DNA of 35,093 nt from Lysobacterales bacterium (GCA_019634735.1 JAHCAT010000024.1:1-35093); one strand, 5' to 3'. Counted from the stretch's first letter, positions 25,295 through 33,086 are shown. Made by a program: numbers and translations. Notes: generated from the sequence alone by a model not told the origin.

Positions 25295-25546
25295 ATGAGC
25301 GTGGAAGCACTCATCATCTGGCTGGTGGTCGGCGGCGTCGCCGGCTGGCTGGCCGGGCAGATCGTCCGCGGTTACGGCTTCGGTCTTGTCGGCAATATCG
25401 TCATCGGCATCGTCGGTGCGTTCCTGGCCGGCTGGCTGTTGCCCGGGCTGGGCCTGGGACTGACCGGCATCGTCGGCGCGATCATCTACGCGATGATCGG
25501 CGCGATCGTCCTGCTGCTGTTGATCGGCCTTATCCGGCGCGCCTAG
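25295..25546 (+). CDS. GlsB/YeaQ/YmgE family membrane protein
   Basis: The 83-residue membrane protein has three hydrophobic helices with Gly-rich repeats (IWLVVGGVAGWLAGQI, GLVGNIVIGIVGAFLAGWLLPGLG, AIIYAMIGAIVLLLLIGLIRR), typical of the GlsB/YeaQ/YmgE family. Members are upregulated in general stress; the molecular role is unknown. The strong AGGAGAGGG 9 bases upstream decides the ATG at 25295. The stop TAG lies in the first bases of the repeat shared with the icd-aceK gap, which then supplies a terminator. An unusually structured leader precedes the gene. Confidence 0.88.
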   Translation: MSVEALIIWLVVGGVAGWLAGQIVRGYGFGLVGNIVIGIVGAFLAGWLLPGLGLGLTGIVGAIIYAMIGAIVLLLLIGLIRRA

Positions 25547-25668
25547 CAGCTTGTTGAAAAACGACCTTCCTGGTCGTTTTTCAAGTCGCCCGTCCGGCGC
25601 AGGTCCGGACGGGCTCCCGGCAGATCGACTTCGTTCCCGATTGCTCTTCGTCGAGCGGCCAGCCACTG
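25543..25668. repeat. Hairpin-rich repeat element, copy 2, behind the YeaQ-type gene
   Basis: This copy matches the element at 3870 from CTAGCAGCTTGTTGAA through the paired hairpins, with near-identity over about 70 bases (to about 25613). Weaker matches follow, such as CGAGCGGCCA. The right terminal hairpin of copy 1 (GCAGGCTG/CAGCCTGC) is absent here. The element has no gene. Its left edge overlaps the stop codon of the YeaQ-type gene. Both copies read in the same direction on the plus strand, though the adjacent genes differ in strand. Confidence 0.7.
25554..25584. terminator. Bidirectional intrinsic terminator behind the YeaQ-type gene
   Basis: Perfect 13-base inverted repeat, arms TTGAAAAACGACC and GGTCGTTTTTCAA with a 5-base loop. 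The GC-rich part of the stem is preceded by A5 and followed by T5, so it can end transcription from either side. A second hairpin (arms GCCCGTCCGG and CCGGACGGGC, 25588-25614) and a third (arms TCGACGACGGC and GCCGTCGTCGA, 25669-25692) follow. Confidence 0.7.
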
Positions 25669-25692
25669 TCGACGACGGCGTGCCGTCGTCGA
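25669..25692. terminator. Hairpin beyond the repeat, unknown role
   Basis: TCGACGACGGC and GCCGTCGTCGA form an 11-base stem with a 2-base loop. It lies in the gap between two convergent genes (25546 and 25831). No T-run, so it is a possible rho-dependent barrier or protein-binding palindrome. Confidence 0.35.
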
Positions 25693-25830
25693 TCGACCCG
25701 CCGTACATTCCCCACCAGTGCCCCAACCGACCCCTGGTCGCAAGGGCCCGCTGCCGGTGACGATCCCCCATGTCGCGGGGCCTCCGGAGAACGGCTGCGA
25801 AGGGAGCCCGGCGGCGGTCGCCGGGCCGGC

Positions 25831-26481
25831 TCAGCGGCTCGCCGGCGGCTCCGGCTGCGCCGGATCGAACCGCTCCGGCACGATCGCGCCGCCGGAGATG
25901 ATGAAGCTCATCGCCTCATCCAGACTCATGTCGGTGGCGGTCAGGTTCTCGATGGGAACCAGTTCCAGGTAGCCCGAGGTCGGATTCGGCGTGGTCGGCA
26001 CATAGACGGCCGCCAGTTCCCTGCCGCTGCCCGGGTCGCGAAGCACGCGGGTGACCAGGCCGATCGCCTGCATGCCCTTGTTGGGAAAGTCGATCAGCAC
26101 GACCCGCTGGGCATTGCCGGGCTTGGTCTGCAGGACGTTGAGCAGCTTCTTGGCGCCCCCATAGACGCTCTGCACCAGCGGGATGCGCGCGACCAGGCGG
26201 TCGAACACATCGATCGCCTGCCTGCCGATGACCTGGCTGGCCAGGTAACCGAGCAGGAACAGGAGCAGCAGGGTCAGCGCCACGCTGACCAGGGTCTGCA
26301 GCCACTCGTAGCCGAGCCAGGGGACATGGCCGTGCAGACTGGCGAAAAGCGGCCGGACCACGGGTGCGGTGACGGTCGACAGCGTCCCCACCACGAACTT
26401 GAGGACGATCCAGGTGAGCCAGATCGGGAAGAACACCAGCAGCCCGGTCAGAAGGTGTCGGCGGATCCGTGGTTTGCGCAT
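25831..26481 (-). CDS. DUF502 family membrane protein
   Basis: The 216-residue integral membrane protein starts MRKPRIRRHLLTGLLVFFPIWLTWIVLKFV. One helix is at about 9-29 and a second at about 62-86 (LVSVALTLLLLFLLGYLASQV). A soluble domain with IPLVQSVYGGAKKLLNVLQ, VVLIDFPNKGMQAIGLVTR and VPTTPNPTSGYLELVPIENL follows. These are the DUF502 signature stretches. The function is unknown. The start at 26481 was chosen since the basic N-terminus and first helix follow it; an upstream in-frame ATG at 26595 adds 38 residues without conserved content. It is convergent with the YeaQ-type gene, which has the repeat element in between. Confidence 0.88.
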   Translation of the reverse strand: MRKPRIRRHLLTGLLVFFPIWLTWIVLKFVVGTLSTVTAPVVRPLFASLHGHVPWLGYEWLQTLVSVALTLLLLFLLGYLASQVIGRQAIDVFDRLVARIPLVQSVYGGAKKLLNVLQTKPGNAQRVVLIDFPNKGMQAIGLVTRVLRDPGSGRELAAVYVPTTPNPTSGYLELVPIENLTATDMSLDEAMSFIISGGAIVPERFDPAQPEPPASR

Positions 26482-26838
26482 GCGCTGGCTCCTGCGGCTG
26501 GACTCGGGGGATGCGACCGCCATCGACGGTGCGGCGTCAGCGGTCCGTCGCCGGCCGGATCGGACGCAAGCCCGGCTTTTTCCTGGGGCCACCATTGCGG
26601 CTGCCGATCCTCGCGGCGTGGCGCGGACTGCTCCGGACGGCCAGTGCGATGCAGGTCGGCTACGCCTTCACTGCCCAACGGTCCGCTGCCCGCACCACGA
26701 CGCGATCTCGACGGCCTCGCCAGGCATACCTCACGAAGTCTCGGGGTCAGGCCGCTGCCTTCCGGTGATCACGTCGTTCCGGGCGCGCGAAGGGCGGGCT
26801 GGCGCGGGACGAGCGCGCCAGGAACGGCCGGGCGCCGG
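26482..26838. other. Intergenic region between DUF502 gene and exported-protein gene
   Basis: No gene is supported: the frames present are out-of-frame shadows with no recognisable protein. Composition is slightly less GC-rich than coding DNA here. The region contains the upstream sequence of the DUF502 gene and the downstream sequence of the 26839 gene, both minus strand. I see no strong hairpin or repeat. Confidence 0.4.
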
Positions 26839-28680
26839 TCAGTTGTCCGGCGCGGGCGGGCAGGCCCCCAGGCGGTGCAGGATGATCTCGCCCTCGAGAT
26901 CCCGGAATTCGCCGATGTCCTCGTTGTCCTCGAAGGTGTAGGTCATCTTCAGGCGGTCGCAGGCGAGAGATTCCAGGACGACCTCGCCCTGGCGGGCGCC
27001 CGGGAGGGCCGGCTCGTTGTCAAAGCTGCCGCCGACGTTGAGCACGATGTTGGACTTGAATGAGGTGTCGGTCACGCTGAACACACCCTGCAGGGTGAAC
27101 CAGCGCTGCCGCGAAGCATCGGGCGCGACCGGCTCGTCCGGCTCCGGCGCGAACGTGAACCAGGCGCCGTAGAAGTTTCCAAGGTCGCTGCCACCCGTGC
27201 CGCCGCCCCGGAAGCGGAACAGCTCCAGACCCTGGCCGGCGGTCTCGGGATCGAACCAGCTGCCGCTGTAGGTCGGATCGAAGCGCTCGCTGGCCGGCAG
27301 CTCGGCACCATCGAACTCGGTGCAGGGGCTGGTGAGGTCGAGCAGGCGGCTCATGGTCACCGCGCCCTGGGCGCCATCATTGACGTCGGGGTCGAACTGG
27401 TACTCGAGGATGCCCTCGTAGCAGGAATACATGCGCAAGGTGGCCTGGCCGACCACGTTTCCGGCGACCGTCGGCGGCGCATCGAAATTGCCGCCGAGCA
27501 CCTGCAGGATGCTGAACTCGATGCTCTCGACCGGCCCGGCATCCGGATCGACGTCGGCGAACAGGGCGAACCAGCGCAGCTTGTCCCGCTCCTGGCCACC
27601 CTCGATCGAGTAGGTGAACCAGGGCATGAACAGGACCTTCTCCTGCGGGAACCAGCGGGCGGTGAAGCCCTGGCCGGTCGTGTAGGGGGCGAACCAGCCG
27701 CCGGTCAGGGCATCGACATCGATCTCCGTTCCCGGGCACTGGTTGGCGATCGCGCCCTCCCACTGGCCCAGCGGGTTGTCGGAGACGATCGGCGTCAAGG
27801 CGCCGGTGGCGGTGTCGAGGGTGCCGAAGGTGTTGCGGCCATTGCCCGTGTACACCCAGGCATAAAGCTGGTTGTCGCTGTTGTCGAAATCCATGCCCTG
27901 GGCGAAGTTGGCGGCCAGCCCGTGGCTGCCCACGCGGGTCGCGGCTGCCGTCGCCGGGTTGATCCGGTAGATCGAGTCGTCGGTGATGTTGTGGGCGTAG
28001 AGTTCGCCGCTGCAGTTCATCGCCAGGTCGATGATCACCGGGTTCAGCTCTTCCGGGAGCATGCGTCCCACCAGGGTGACGAAGCCGCTCGAGAGATCTG
28101 CTGTATACAGCCTGGCTTCGCTGAGCTGCGGGTTGTTCGTCAGCGTGTCGTTGGTTGAGAAGTAGGCGGTGCCGCGGCGCGGGTCGATGGTCAGGCCGGT
28201 GAGCTGGTCGCGAAAGTTGAGTCCCAGCGCCAGGGCGGTGGGCCGGAACGCGCCGGTCTGCAGGTTGAAGGTGCCTATGCGGGTGCCGCCCCCGCCGAGG
28301 ATGAACTGCATTCCGTACAGGCGGGTCGCCGCCGGGTTGAAGTCCAGGCCCCACATGTTGGGGGTGTCCGCGGCCGTTCCCACCCGTGTGTAGGAGGGGA
28401 AGTCGGGCAGGGTGAAACGGTACAGGCCTTGCGGCGCGTGGTCGTCGGACGGCCGGATCTGGGCCACGTAGGCGGTATCCGGTGCGCCCTGATCGCCGCT
28501 CGACATGGCCGAAAGCAGCAGTGGCGGCGCCCAGGAAGGCGCCTGTCCAAGGCACTGCGCAGCATAACCGGGCGGCTCGACCGCCGCCGAGTTGGCCAGC
28601 GCAGCGCAGTCCAGGCTGGCGGCGCGGACCTGGGCGGACAACGCGAGGGAAGCCATCACGGCGGCCAGCACTTGCTTCAT
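26839..28680 (-). CDS. Exported beta-propeller protein with two C-terminal WFTY-type modules, unknown function
   Basis: The 613-residue product has a signal peptide (MKQVLAAVMASLALSAQVRA). A propeller-like part at about 60-315 has repeated phrases such as MWGLDFNPAATRLYG, DQLTGLTIDPRRGTAY and AQGMDFDNSDNQLYAW, resembling DUF4394/NHL-type propellers. Two related modules follow. Module A (about 327-455) has GGWFAPYTTGQGFTARW and MPWFTYSIEGG. Module B (about 472-607) has GSWFDPETAGQGLELF and GAWFTFAPE. Each continues with a WF-rich strand, a GG-S/N-FD strand and a C-containing segment (RMYSC, ESLAC). Such GxWFxPxTxGQG modules recur in exported proteins of Lysobacterales and have no assigned function. 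ATG at 28680 has GGAG 8 bases upstream. An in-frame ATG at 28809 lies 9 bases after TAGCCT, but would bury the signal peptide. Confidence 0.75.
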   Translation of the reverse strand: MKQVLAAVMASLALSAQVRAASLDCAALANSAAVEPPGYAAQCLGQAPSWAPPLLLSAMSSGDQGAPDTAYVAQIRPSDDHAPQGLYRFTLPDFPSYTRVGTAADTPNMWGLDFNPAATRLYGMQFILGGGGTRIGTFNLQTGAFRPTALALGLNFRDQLTGLTIDPRRGTAYFSTNDTLTNNPQLSEARLYTADLSSGFVTLVGRMLPEELNPVIIDLAMNCSGELYAHNITDDSIYRINPATAAATRVGSHGLAANFAQGMDFDNSDNQLYAWVYTGNGRNTFGTLDTATGALTPIVSDNPLGQWEGAIANQCPGTEIDVDALTGGWFAPYTTGQGFTARWFPQEKVLFMPWFTYSIEGGQERDKLRWFALFADVDPDAGPVESIEFSILQVLGGNFDAPPTVAGNVVGQATLRMYSCYEGILEYQFDPDVNDGAQGAVTMSRLLDLTSPCTEFDGAELPASERFDPTYSGSWFDPETAGQGLELFRFRGGGTGGSDLGNFYGAWFTFAPEPDEPVAPDASRQRWFTLQGVFSVTDTSFKSNIVLNVGGSFDNEPALPGARQGEVVLESLACDRLKMTYTFEDNEDIGEFRDLEGEIILHRLGACPPAPDN

Positions 28681-29025
28681 CGGATACTCCAGCGGCGAGG
28701 TCCGGCCTCCGGGCGCGGCGCGATCGACCGGTCGCACGCTGCGCTCCGGACTCCAGCCGGGGCGGCGTCCTGCGCCCCGGCCACGCGCCACCCACCGGTG
28801 GTCGGACATGGACCCGGGAGGCTAGCCCAGGGCGACACGGCCCGCAAGGGCGCGGGCGCCGCCCGGACAGGCGGCAGCCATGCGCCGCGCCGGGATCGGG
28901 GCGATGTCGCCGGGTCGGGCCGGATTCATGCACGCCGGAAGCGATTGCTGTTATCACTATCTGGGCCAGGATTGCGACGCTGCGCCGTCCCTGGCCGTCC
29001 TGAGTGTCATGGAGTCCCGCCCGCC
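28681..29025. other. Divergent intergenic region, exported protein gene and sigma factor gene
   Basis: No gene is supported. A -10-like TAGCCT on the minus strand is at 28819-28824. On the plus strand the AT-rich stretch at about 28944-28973 contains TTGCTG and, 17 bases later, AGGATT. This could be the sigma factor promoter, but the -10 is poor. The rest is GC-rich and unstructured. Confidence 0.4.
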
Positions 29026-29586
29026 ATGAGCGCCGGTTTTCGCGATGACATTGCCACCGACCTGCTGGATGCGCTGCGCCGGGGCAGTCCGCAGGCGCTG
29101 GCCGCCGTCTACGACCGTTGGGCGGGCGGTGTGCATACCCTCGCATTGCGCGTGCTGGGCCAGCCGGAGGCTGCCGAGGACCTGGTCCAGGACCTGTTCC
29201 TTAAGCTGCCCCGGGCCAGCCGCCGCTACCGGGGCGACGCGCCGTTCGGCGCATGGCTGCGCAGGCTCGCCGCGAACCTCACCATCGACCGCCTGCGCGA
29301 ACGCCGCCGCCTGGTCTCCCTCGACCAGGCCCGAAGCGAGCTGGCGAGCAGTGGCGGCGGCAATGCCGCACGCATCGATGCCGACCGCCTGCTGCGCCGA
29401 CTGTCGCCCTCGGCGCGGCTGCTGCTCCTGTTGCATGCGGTGGAGGGCTGGACCCACGAGGAGCTCGCTGCCGCGTTCGGCCATTCGTCCAGCTGGTCCA
29501 AGTCGCTGCTGGCGCGAGCGCTGCGCAGGCTGCGTGCCAGCCTGCCCGACTACGAGGTGACCGATGGCCTTGCCGACGCCGACTGA
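29026..29586 (+). CDS. ECF-family RNA polymerase sigma factor
   Basis: The 186-residue sigma factor has region 2 (about 25-93: AAVYDRWAGGVHTLALRVLG, AEDLVQDLFLKLPRASRRYRG, FGAWLRRLAANLTIDRLRERRR) and region 4 (about 122-172: LRRLSPSARLLLLLHAVEGWTHEELAAAFGHSSSWSKSLLARALRRLR). There is no region 1 or 3, which fits the ECF group. ATG at 29026 begins the conserved part. The 3' end overlaps the next gene by 23 bases, so translation is coupled. The partner encoded next has a transmembrane helix but no zinc-binding anti-sigma motif; the third gene is an exported PDZ protein. This arrangement suggests envelope-stress signalling. The sigma target is unknown. Confidence 0.92.
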   Translation: MSAGFRDDIATDLLDALRRGSPQALAAVYDRWAGGVHTLALRVLGQPEAAEDLVQDLFLKLPRASRRYRGDAPFGAWLRRLAANLTIDRLRERRRLVSLDQARSELASSGGGNAARIDADRLLRRLSPSARLLLLLHAVEGWTHEELAAAFGHSSSWSKSLLARALRRLRASLPDYEVTDGLADAD

Positions 29587-29995
29587 ACCGCAGCGAGCGG
29601 CCCTGCAGCGCGAATGTCCGCCGCCCCCGGCCTTGCGGGCGCGCCTGCTGGCCCGTCATGCCCGCAGGCGCCGCCTGCGTGCGGTGGCGCTGCTGGCCGT
29701 TCCGTTGCTGCTCGGTGTGGGACTGCTGGCACCGTTGACTGGCGGATCCGATACCGCGGCTGCCTGGCGGCAGGTCGCGGCACTGGAGGCCGCCTGGCGC
29801 ACCGAGGCCGACTTCGACTGGCTGCAGCGCGACGCCCGCGCCCGACACCTGGTGGACGAGCTGCGCCGCCTGGACGAGGCGCTGGCCCGCGATCCGGACG
29901 TCACTGCTGCGGATACGCTCTGGCAGGCCCGCGGCCGGGTCCTGTCCGAGCTGCTGGCCAGCCGGCGCGACGGCCGCACCGCCATCGCGATGTGA
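29564..29995 (+). CDS. Single-pass membrane protein, possible anti-sigma factor
   Basis: The 143-residue protein overlaps the sigma factor gene by 23 bases. An N-terminal cytoplasmic stretch with one Cys (Cys18) and a basic RHARRRRLRA cluster precedes a transmembrane helix (about 39-57). The C-terminal part, about 85 residues, is helical and charged, with repeated Asp/Arg/Leu heptad-like patterns (DARARHLVDELRRLDEALAR). No HxxxCxxC zinc-binding anti-sigma signature is present. The position and topology suggest a regulator of the sigma factor, but the sequence does not show that. Followed by the PDZ gene after 41 bases. Confidence 0.6.
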   Translation: MALPTPTEPQRAALQRECPPPPALRARLLARHARRRRLRAVALLAVPLLLGVGLLAPLTGGSDTAAAWRQVAALEAAWRTEADFDWLQRDARARHLVDELRRLDEALARDPDVTAADTLWQARGRVLSELLASRRDGRTAIAM

Positions 29996-30036
29996 CGCCG
30001 ATTCCTACCTTACCGCCAACGCCGTGGAGTGAACCC

Positions 30037-30921
30037 GTGATCCGAATCCGCCCTCGTCCGTTCCGCCGCCTCGCCGCTGCAGCGCTCGCCGTCTGCCTGG
30101 CAGGCAGCGCCTTCGCCCAGCACGGCGGGGATCCGGTCGAGGACGCTTTCCGCCTTGCCCTGCTGCGGTTGAGCCAGGACGGCCTGCTCGATCCGGGCAC
30201 GACGGCGCGGGTGATCGAACGTCCCGCAGAGAAGGTCGCCAACTTCGGCGCCCTGGTCGACCGCGAGGAGGCCGATGGCCTGCGGGTGCTCGGCACCCTG
30301 CCCGGCGGCAGCGCCGAGCGCATCGGCTTGCGCAGCGGCGACGTGCTGCTGGCCGCCAATGGCACCGAACTGCGTGGCGCCGGCGCCGGCGAACGCATGC
30401 GCGACCTGCTGGCCGGCATGGACGACGGCGCGCCGGTGCGCTTCGATCTGCTCCGGGACGGTCGTCGCCAGCAGCTCGCCGGCACCATGCAGGTTCTTGA
30501 GCTGCCTGCCGTGCGGGTCGAGCTGATGGGCGAGACGACCGCCGCCGGCGATCCGGACTCGGTCTGCGCCCGGCTCAGCACTTTCCCGGTGCCGTCGCGC
30601 TCCCGCCAGCTGCATCCGGCACGGCTGCTGGCGGTGGAAGGCGGCCTGCCCGGACCCTCCAGCCAGGACACCTTCCGTGTGGCGCCCGGGCGCTACCGGT
30701 TGACGCTGGCCGAGGACATCGACAGCCGCGAGTTCAGCGCGATCGCCAACCGGCAGCGGTCGCGGGGCGGACAACGCCAGGCCGTGCTGGAACTCGAGGT
30801 CCAGGCCGGCATCACCTACCTGCTTGCCGCCCGATTGTTGCCTGAACGCCGCGAACGCATCCTCGAAGGGGGCTATTGGCAGCCGGTGGTCTGGCGCCAG
30901 CGCAACGAGCCCTGCCGCTGA
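30037..30921 (+). CDS. Exported PDZ domain protein
   Basis: The 294-residue product has a signal peptide (ALAVCLAGSAFAQ, cleavage after about residue 27). A PDZ domain spans about 70-165, with LGTLPGGSAERIGLRSGDVLLAANGTELRG and the later LLRDGRRQQLAG. The C-terminal half is of unknown fold, with a sheet-like run RYRLTLAEDIDSREF and ending GYWQPVVWRQRNEPCR. The likely start is GTG at 30037, the only codon that opens the signal peptide; no ATG is available. It has no protease domain, so it may be a binding partner or sensor. Third in line after the ECF sigma factor and a membrane protein. Confidence 0.8.
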   Translation: MIRIRPRPFRRLAAAALAVCLAGSAFAQHGGDPVEDAFRLALLRLSQDGLLDPGTTARVIERPAEKVANFGALVDREEADGLRVLGTLPGGSAERIGLRSGDVLLAANGTELRGAGAGERMRDLLAGMDDGAPVRFDLLRDGRRQQLAGTMQVLELPAVRVELMGETTAAGDPDSVCARLSTFPVPSRSRQLHPARLLAVEGGLPGPSSQDTFRVAPGRYRLTLAEDIDSREFSAIANRQRSRGGQRQAVLELEVQAGITYLLAARLLPERRERILEGGYWQPVVWRQRNEPCR

Positions 30922-31456
30922 GCACCGCCGCTGAGGCCTGCCAACGGGCAAGCCGACACGGGCAACGGGTCGGCGGTCCGCGCGGGGCAGGGGGGCGTTC
31001 GCGGCACCTCTGCGGCGGCAAGGCCGGTGTGCCGCGACCTCGCCGAAATCTGCCCGAGGACGATCGGCGCAGCCGGGGGTTCGCCCCTGGTGTTTCGATT
31101 CGGCTGGGATCCGGCGTTTGCGCGCGGACCTGGCCCTCCCTCGTCCCCGGCGACCCGCGCTGCGTGGCCGGTCGCCGCGAGGGACACGCGCCCGGCGCCT
31201 TCGGCCTTGAGGGCGCCGTGGACGCCTGCGCGATTCTCGGCATCCGCGCGAGCAACAGCCGGACTGGCCCGCTTCTTTTTGGCGTGGTCGCGCCGACCTT
31301 GCCGAGATCGGGATGGGATGCACGCAGCGGCCCGCCGGACAGCGCAAGCTGTGGTCCATGCACCGCCGAGCCGCTCGTCGGAGGCGGATCGCAACCGGGT
31401 CGAGGATCGCTGGCGGCAGTGGCGGCCGCAGGGGATATCCAGGCTAGACTCGCCCG
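30922..31456. other. Gene-free region before pdxJ
   Basis: No gene is supported over 535 bases. Frames on both strands are Arg/Pro/Ala-rich and have no conserved protein. The stretch around 31080-31260 translates on the minus strand to a basic sequence with no homology I recognise. A GGGG/CCCC hairpin is near 31076-31088. The right end contains the pdxJ promoter-like TAGACT. Confidence 0.45.
31445..31450 (+). promoter_or_regulatory. Possible -10 element (TAGACT) directly before pdxJ
   Basis: TAGACT ends 6 bases before the pdxJ ATG, so transcription would start at the first base of the coding sequence. There is no Shine-Dalgarno between them. A good -35 is not visible at 17 bases. Confidence 0.4.
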
Positions 31457-32260
31457 ATGACCGCGCTCAGCGTCAACGTCAACAAGGTCGCCGTGATGCG
31501 CAATGCCCGCGGCGGCCGGCTGCCGGACCCGGTGGCGGCAGCGGCGGTGTGCGTCGCCGCCGGTTGCCAGGGAATCACCGTGCACCCGCGACCGGACGCC
31601 CGCCACATAACCGCCGACGACGTGCATCGGCTGGCGCACCGGCTGGCCACGGAAAGCGCGGGCATCGAGTTCAATATCGAGGGCAACCCGTTCGCGGCCG
31701 CCCGCACCGGCTATCCCGGCCTGCTGACCCTGGTCGAGGCAGTGCGACCCACGCAGTGCACCCTGGTGCCTGATGGCGATGGCCAGCTCACCTCCGATCA
31801 CGGCTTCCGCTTGCCGGCGCAGATCGCGGCCCTGTCCCCCGTGGTCTCGCGCCTGAAGGCGCTCGGCACCCGGGTCAGCCTGTTCGTCGATGCCGGTTGC
31901 GAGTCCTTCTCCGAGGCCGCCGCGATCGGCGTCGACCGCGTCGAGATCTACACCGGCCCGTTCGCGCAGGCGGTCGCCGACGGCGATGCCGGAACGGCCC
32001 TGGCGGACTGCCGGCGCACAGCCGACGCCGCACTGGTTGCGGGCCTGGGCATCAATGCCGGCCACGATCTGGATCAGGGCAACCTGGGGATTCTGTTGAC
32101 CGCGGTTCCCGAGATCTCCGAAGTGTCGATCGGCCACGCGCTGTTCGCCGACGCCCTTTACGCGGGGCTGGACGCAACCGTCCGCAGCTATCTCGAGTGC
32201 ATCGCCGGCGCCCGGCGCCTGGGCCTGCCAGCGCGCATCTCCTCGGCATCCGCCCCCTGA
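31457..32260 (+). CDS. pdxJ: Pyridoxine 5'-phosphate synthase PdxJ
   Basis: PdxJ condenses 3-amino-2-oxopropyl phosphate and deoxyxylulose 5-phosphate in DXP-dependent vitamin B6 synthesis. The 267-residue protein has [30 protein letters not shown] (His43, Arg45, His50), EFNIEGNPF (Glu71, Glu75), [51 protein letters not shown] and [11 protein letters not shown]. The HPRPDx[11 protein letters not shown] and QLTSDHGF phrases are those of the xanthomonad/Bacteroidota-like PdxJ branch, distinct from the enterobacterial type. The gene stands alone and not beside era/recO/acpS as in E. coli. It is convergent with an exbD gene, 186 bases apart. The -10-like hexamer is unusually close to the ATG. Confidence 0.96.
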   Translation: MTALSVNVNKVAVMRNARGGRLPDPVAAAAVCVAAGCQGITVHPRPDARHITADDVHRLAHRLATESAGIEFNIEGNPFAAARTGYPGLLTLVEAVRPTQCTLVPDGDGQLTSDHGFRLPAQIAALSPVVSRLKALGTRVSLFVDAGCESFSEAAAIGVDRVEIYTGPFAQAVADGDAGTALADCRRTADAALVAGLGINAGHDLDQGNLGILLTAVPEISEVSIGHALFADALYAGLDATVRSYLECIAGARRLGLPARISSASAP

Positions 32261-32446
32261 TGTCCTGATGCAACCGGCTGCAGCGGTTCGGGCCGCACCC
32301 GGACAGGACTTCGTGCCGTTCGCGCCAAGGCGCAGCGCGCCAGCCGCTCGTTCCTGCGGCTGGGCGGCTCGAACCGGCCCGGGCGCGCAGGCCCGGTCCG
32401 GCCCTGGCCGCTCGCGATCGGGGCGGACCCGCCGGACTGCCCGATG

Positions 32447-32851
32447 TCAGTGTCGGAAGCCGATCCGTTCGATACCGGCGTTGCGGGCGAGCGCCAGGAC
32501 CCGCGTCAGCTCCCGGTAGGGCGCGCGGCTCGTCGGCTCGACGACCAGCGTGATCTCCTGCGGCGCCCGACCGGCCTGGCGCAGCTGCCAGTCGACCTGG
32601 GCGAACTCCATGACCACGCCGTCCCAGCTGAGACGGCCGAGGTCGTCGATACCCAGAACGACCGGCGGTGGGGGCGCGAGCACCTCCGGCACCGGTCGTG
32701 GCTGTGGCAGGTCGAGCCGGAGGGTGCTGGTGGCCGCCGGCAGGCCGATCATGAACACCACCAGCAGCACCAGCATCACATCGATCAACGGCGTGACATT
32801 GATCTCCGCCAGCGCCGATTCTCCTCGGGATCCCGCGTTGGGCATGCTCAT
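32447..32851 (-). CDS. exbD: ExbD/TolR family protein, third paralogue
   Basis: The 134-residue protein has an N-terminal single transmembrane helix with the signature INVTPLIDVMLVLLVVFMI (Asp24 is the proton-path residue). A periplasmic domain follows (LRLDLPQPRPVPEVL, SWDGVVMEFAQVDWQLRQ, ITLVVEPTSRAPYRELTRVLALARNAGIERIGF). It belongs to the ExbD/TolR family that with ExbB uses the proton motive force to energise TonB. It is the most diverged of the three ExbD proteins, with a Pro-rich linker APPPPVV. A strong hairpin and a second palindrome separate it from the exbD gene upstream by 235 bases, so it probably has its own control. Start at ATG 32851; a second ATG two codons on is an alternative. 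Confidence 0.92.
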   Translation of the reverse strand: MSMPNAGSRGESALAEINVTPLIDVMLVLLVVFMIGLPAATSTLRLDLPQPRPVPEVLAPPPPVVLGIDDLGRLSWDGVVMEFAQVDWQLRQAGRAPQEITLVVEPTSRAPYRELTRVLALARNAGIERIGFRH

Positions 32852-32946
32852 CGTCGCTCCTTGGGTTGGCCTGCCACCCTCCCGTTCGCAACGCAATGGG
32901 CGACCCGCCGCCGCCGGCCACCCGCCCCGGCCAGGGCCGGGGCAAT

Positions 32947-32969
32947 GCCTGCAGGCTACGCCTGCAGGC
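32947..32969. repeat. Double palindrome GCCTGCAGGC repeated with a TAC spacer
   Basis: GCCTGCAGGC occurs twice at 32947-32956 and 32960-32969, separated by TAC. Each copy is a perfect palindrome and together they form a strong 10-base stem. It lies between the second and third exbD genes. It may add to the terminator at 33031 or bind a protein. Confidence 0.6.
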
Positions 32970-33030
32970 GCTGGCCGGACAGCCCCGGGGGCCGGTCGGA
33001 CGGGTGGTCGTTCAGCGGGCGGAAACGAAA

Positions 33031-33058
33031 CGGGCCGCGACGTTGCCGTCGCGGCCCG
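33031..33058 (-). terminator. Strong intrinsic terminator after the second exbD
   Basis: CGGGCCGCGACG and CGTCGCGGCCCG are perfect 12-base arms with a 4-base loop. On the minus strand the stem is followed by TTTCGTTTC, a T-rich stretch. It lies 28 bases after the exbD stop (33087) in the transcription direction, so it probably ends the tonB-exbB-exbD-exbD message and separates the third exbD. Confidence 0.75.
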
Positions 33059-33086
33059 GAAGGGCACTGCGCGCCGCGGGGGCGGG

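Noticed and set aside
28429..29025. N-terminal extension of the sigma factor frame
   Set aside because: The frame is open upstream but the sigma homology begins at the ATG at 29026; the extension runs into the divergent gene.
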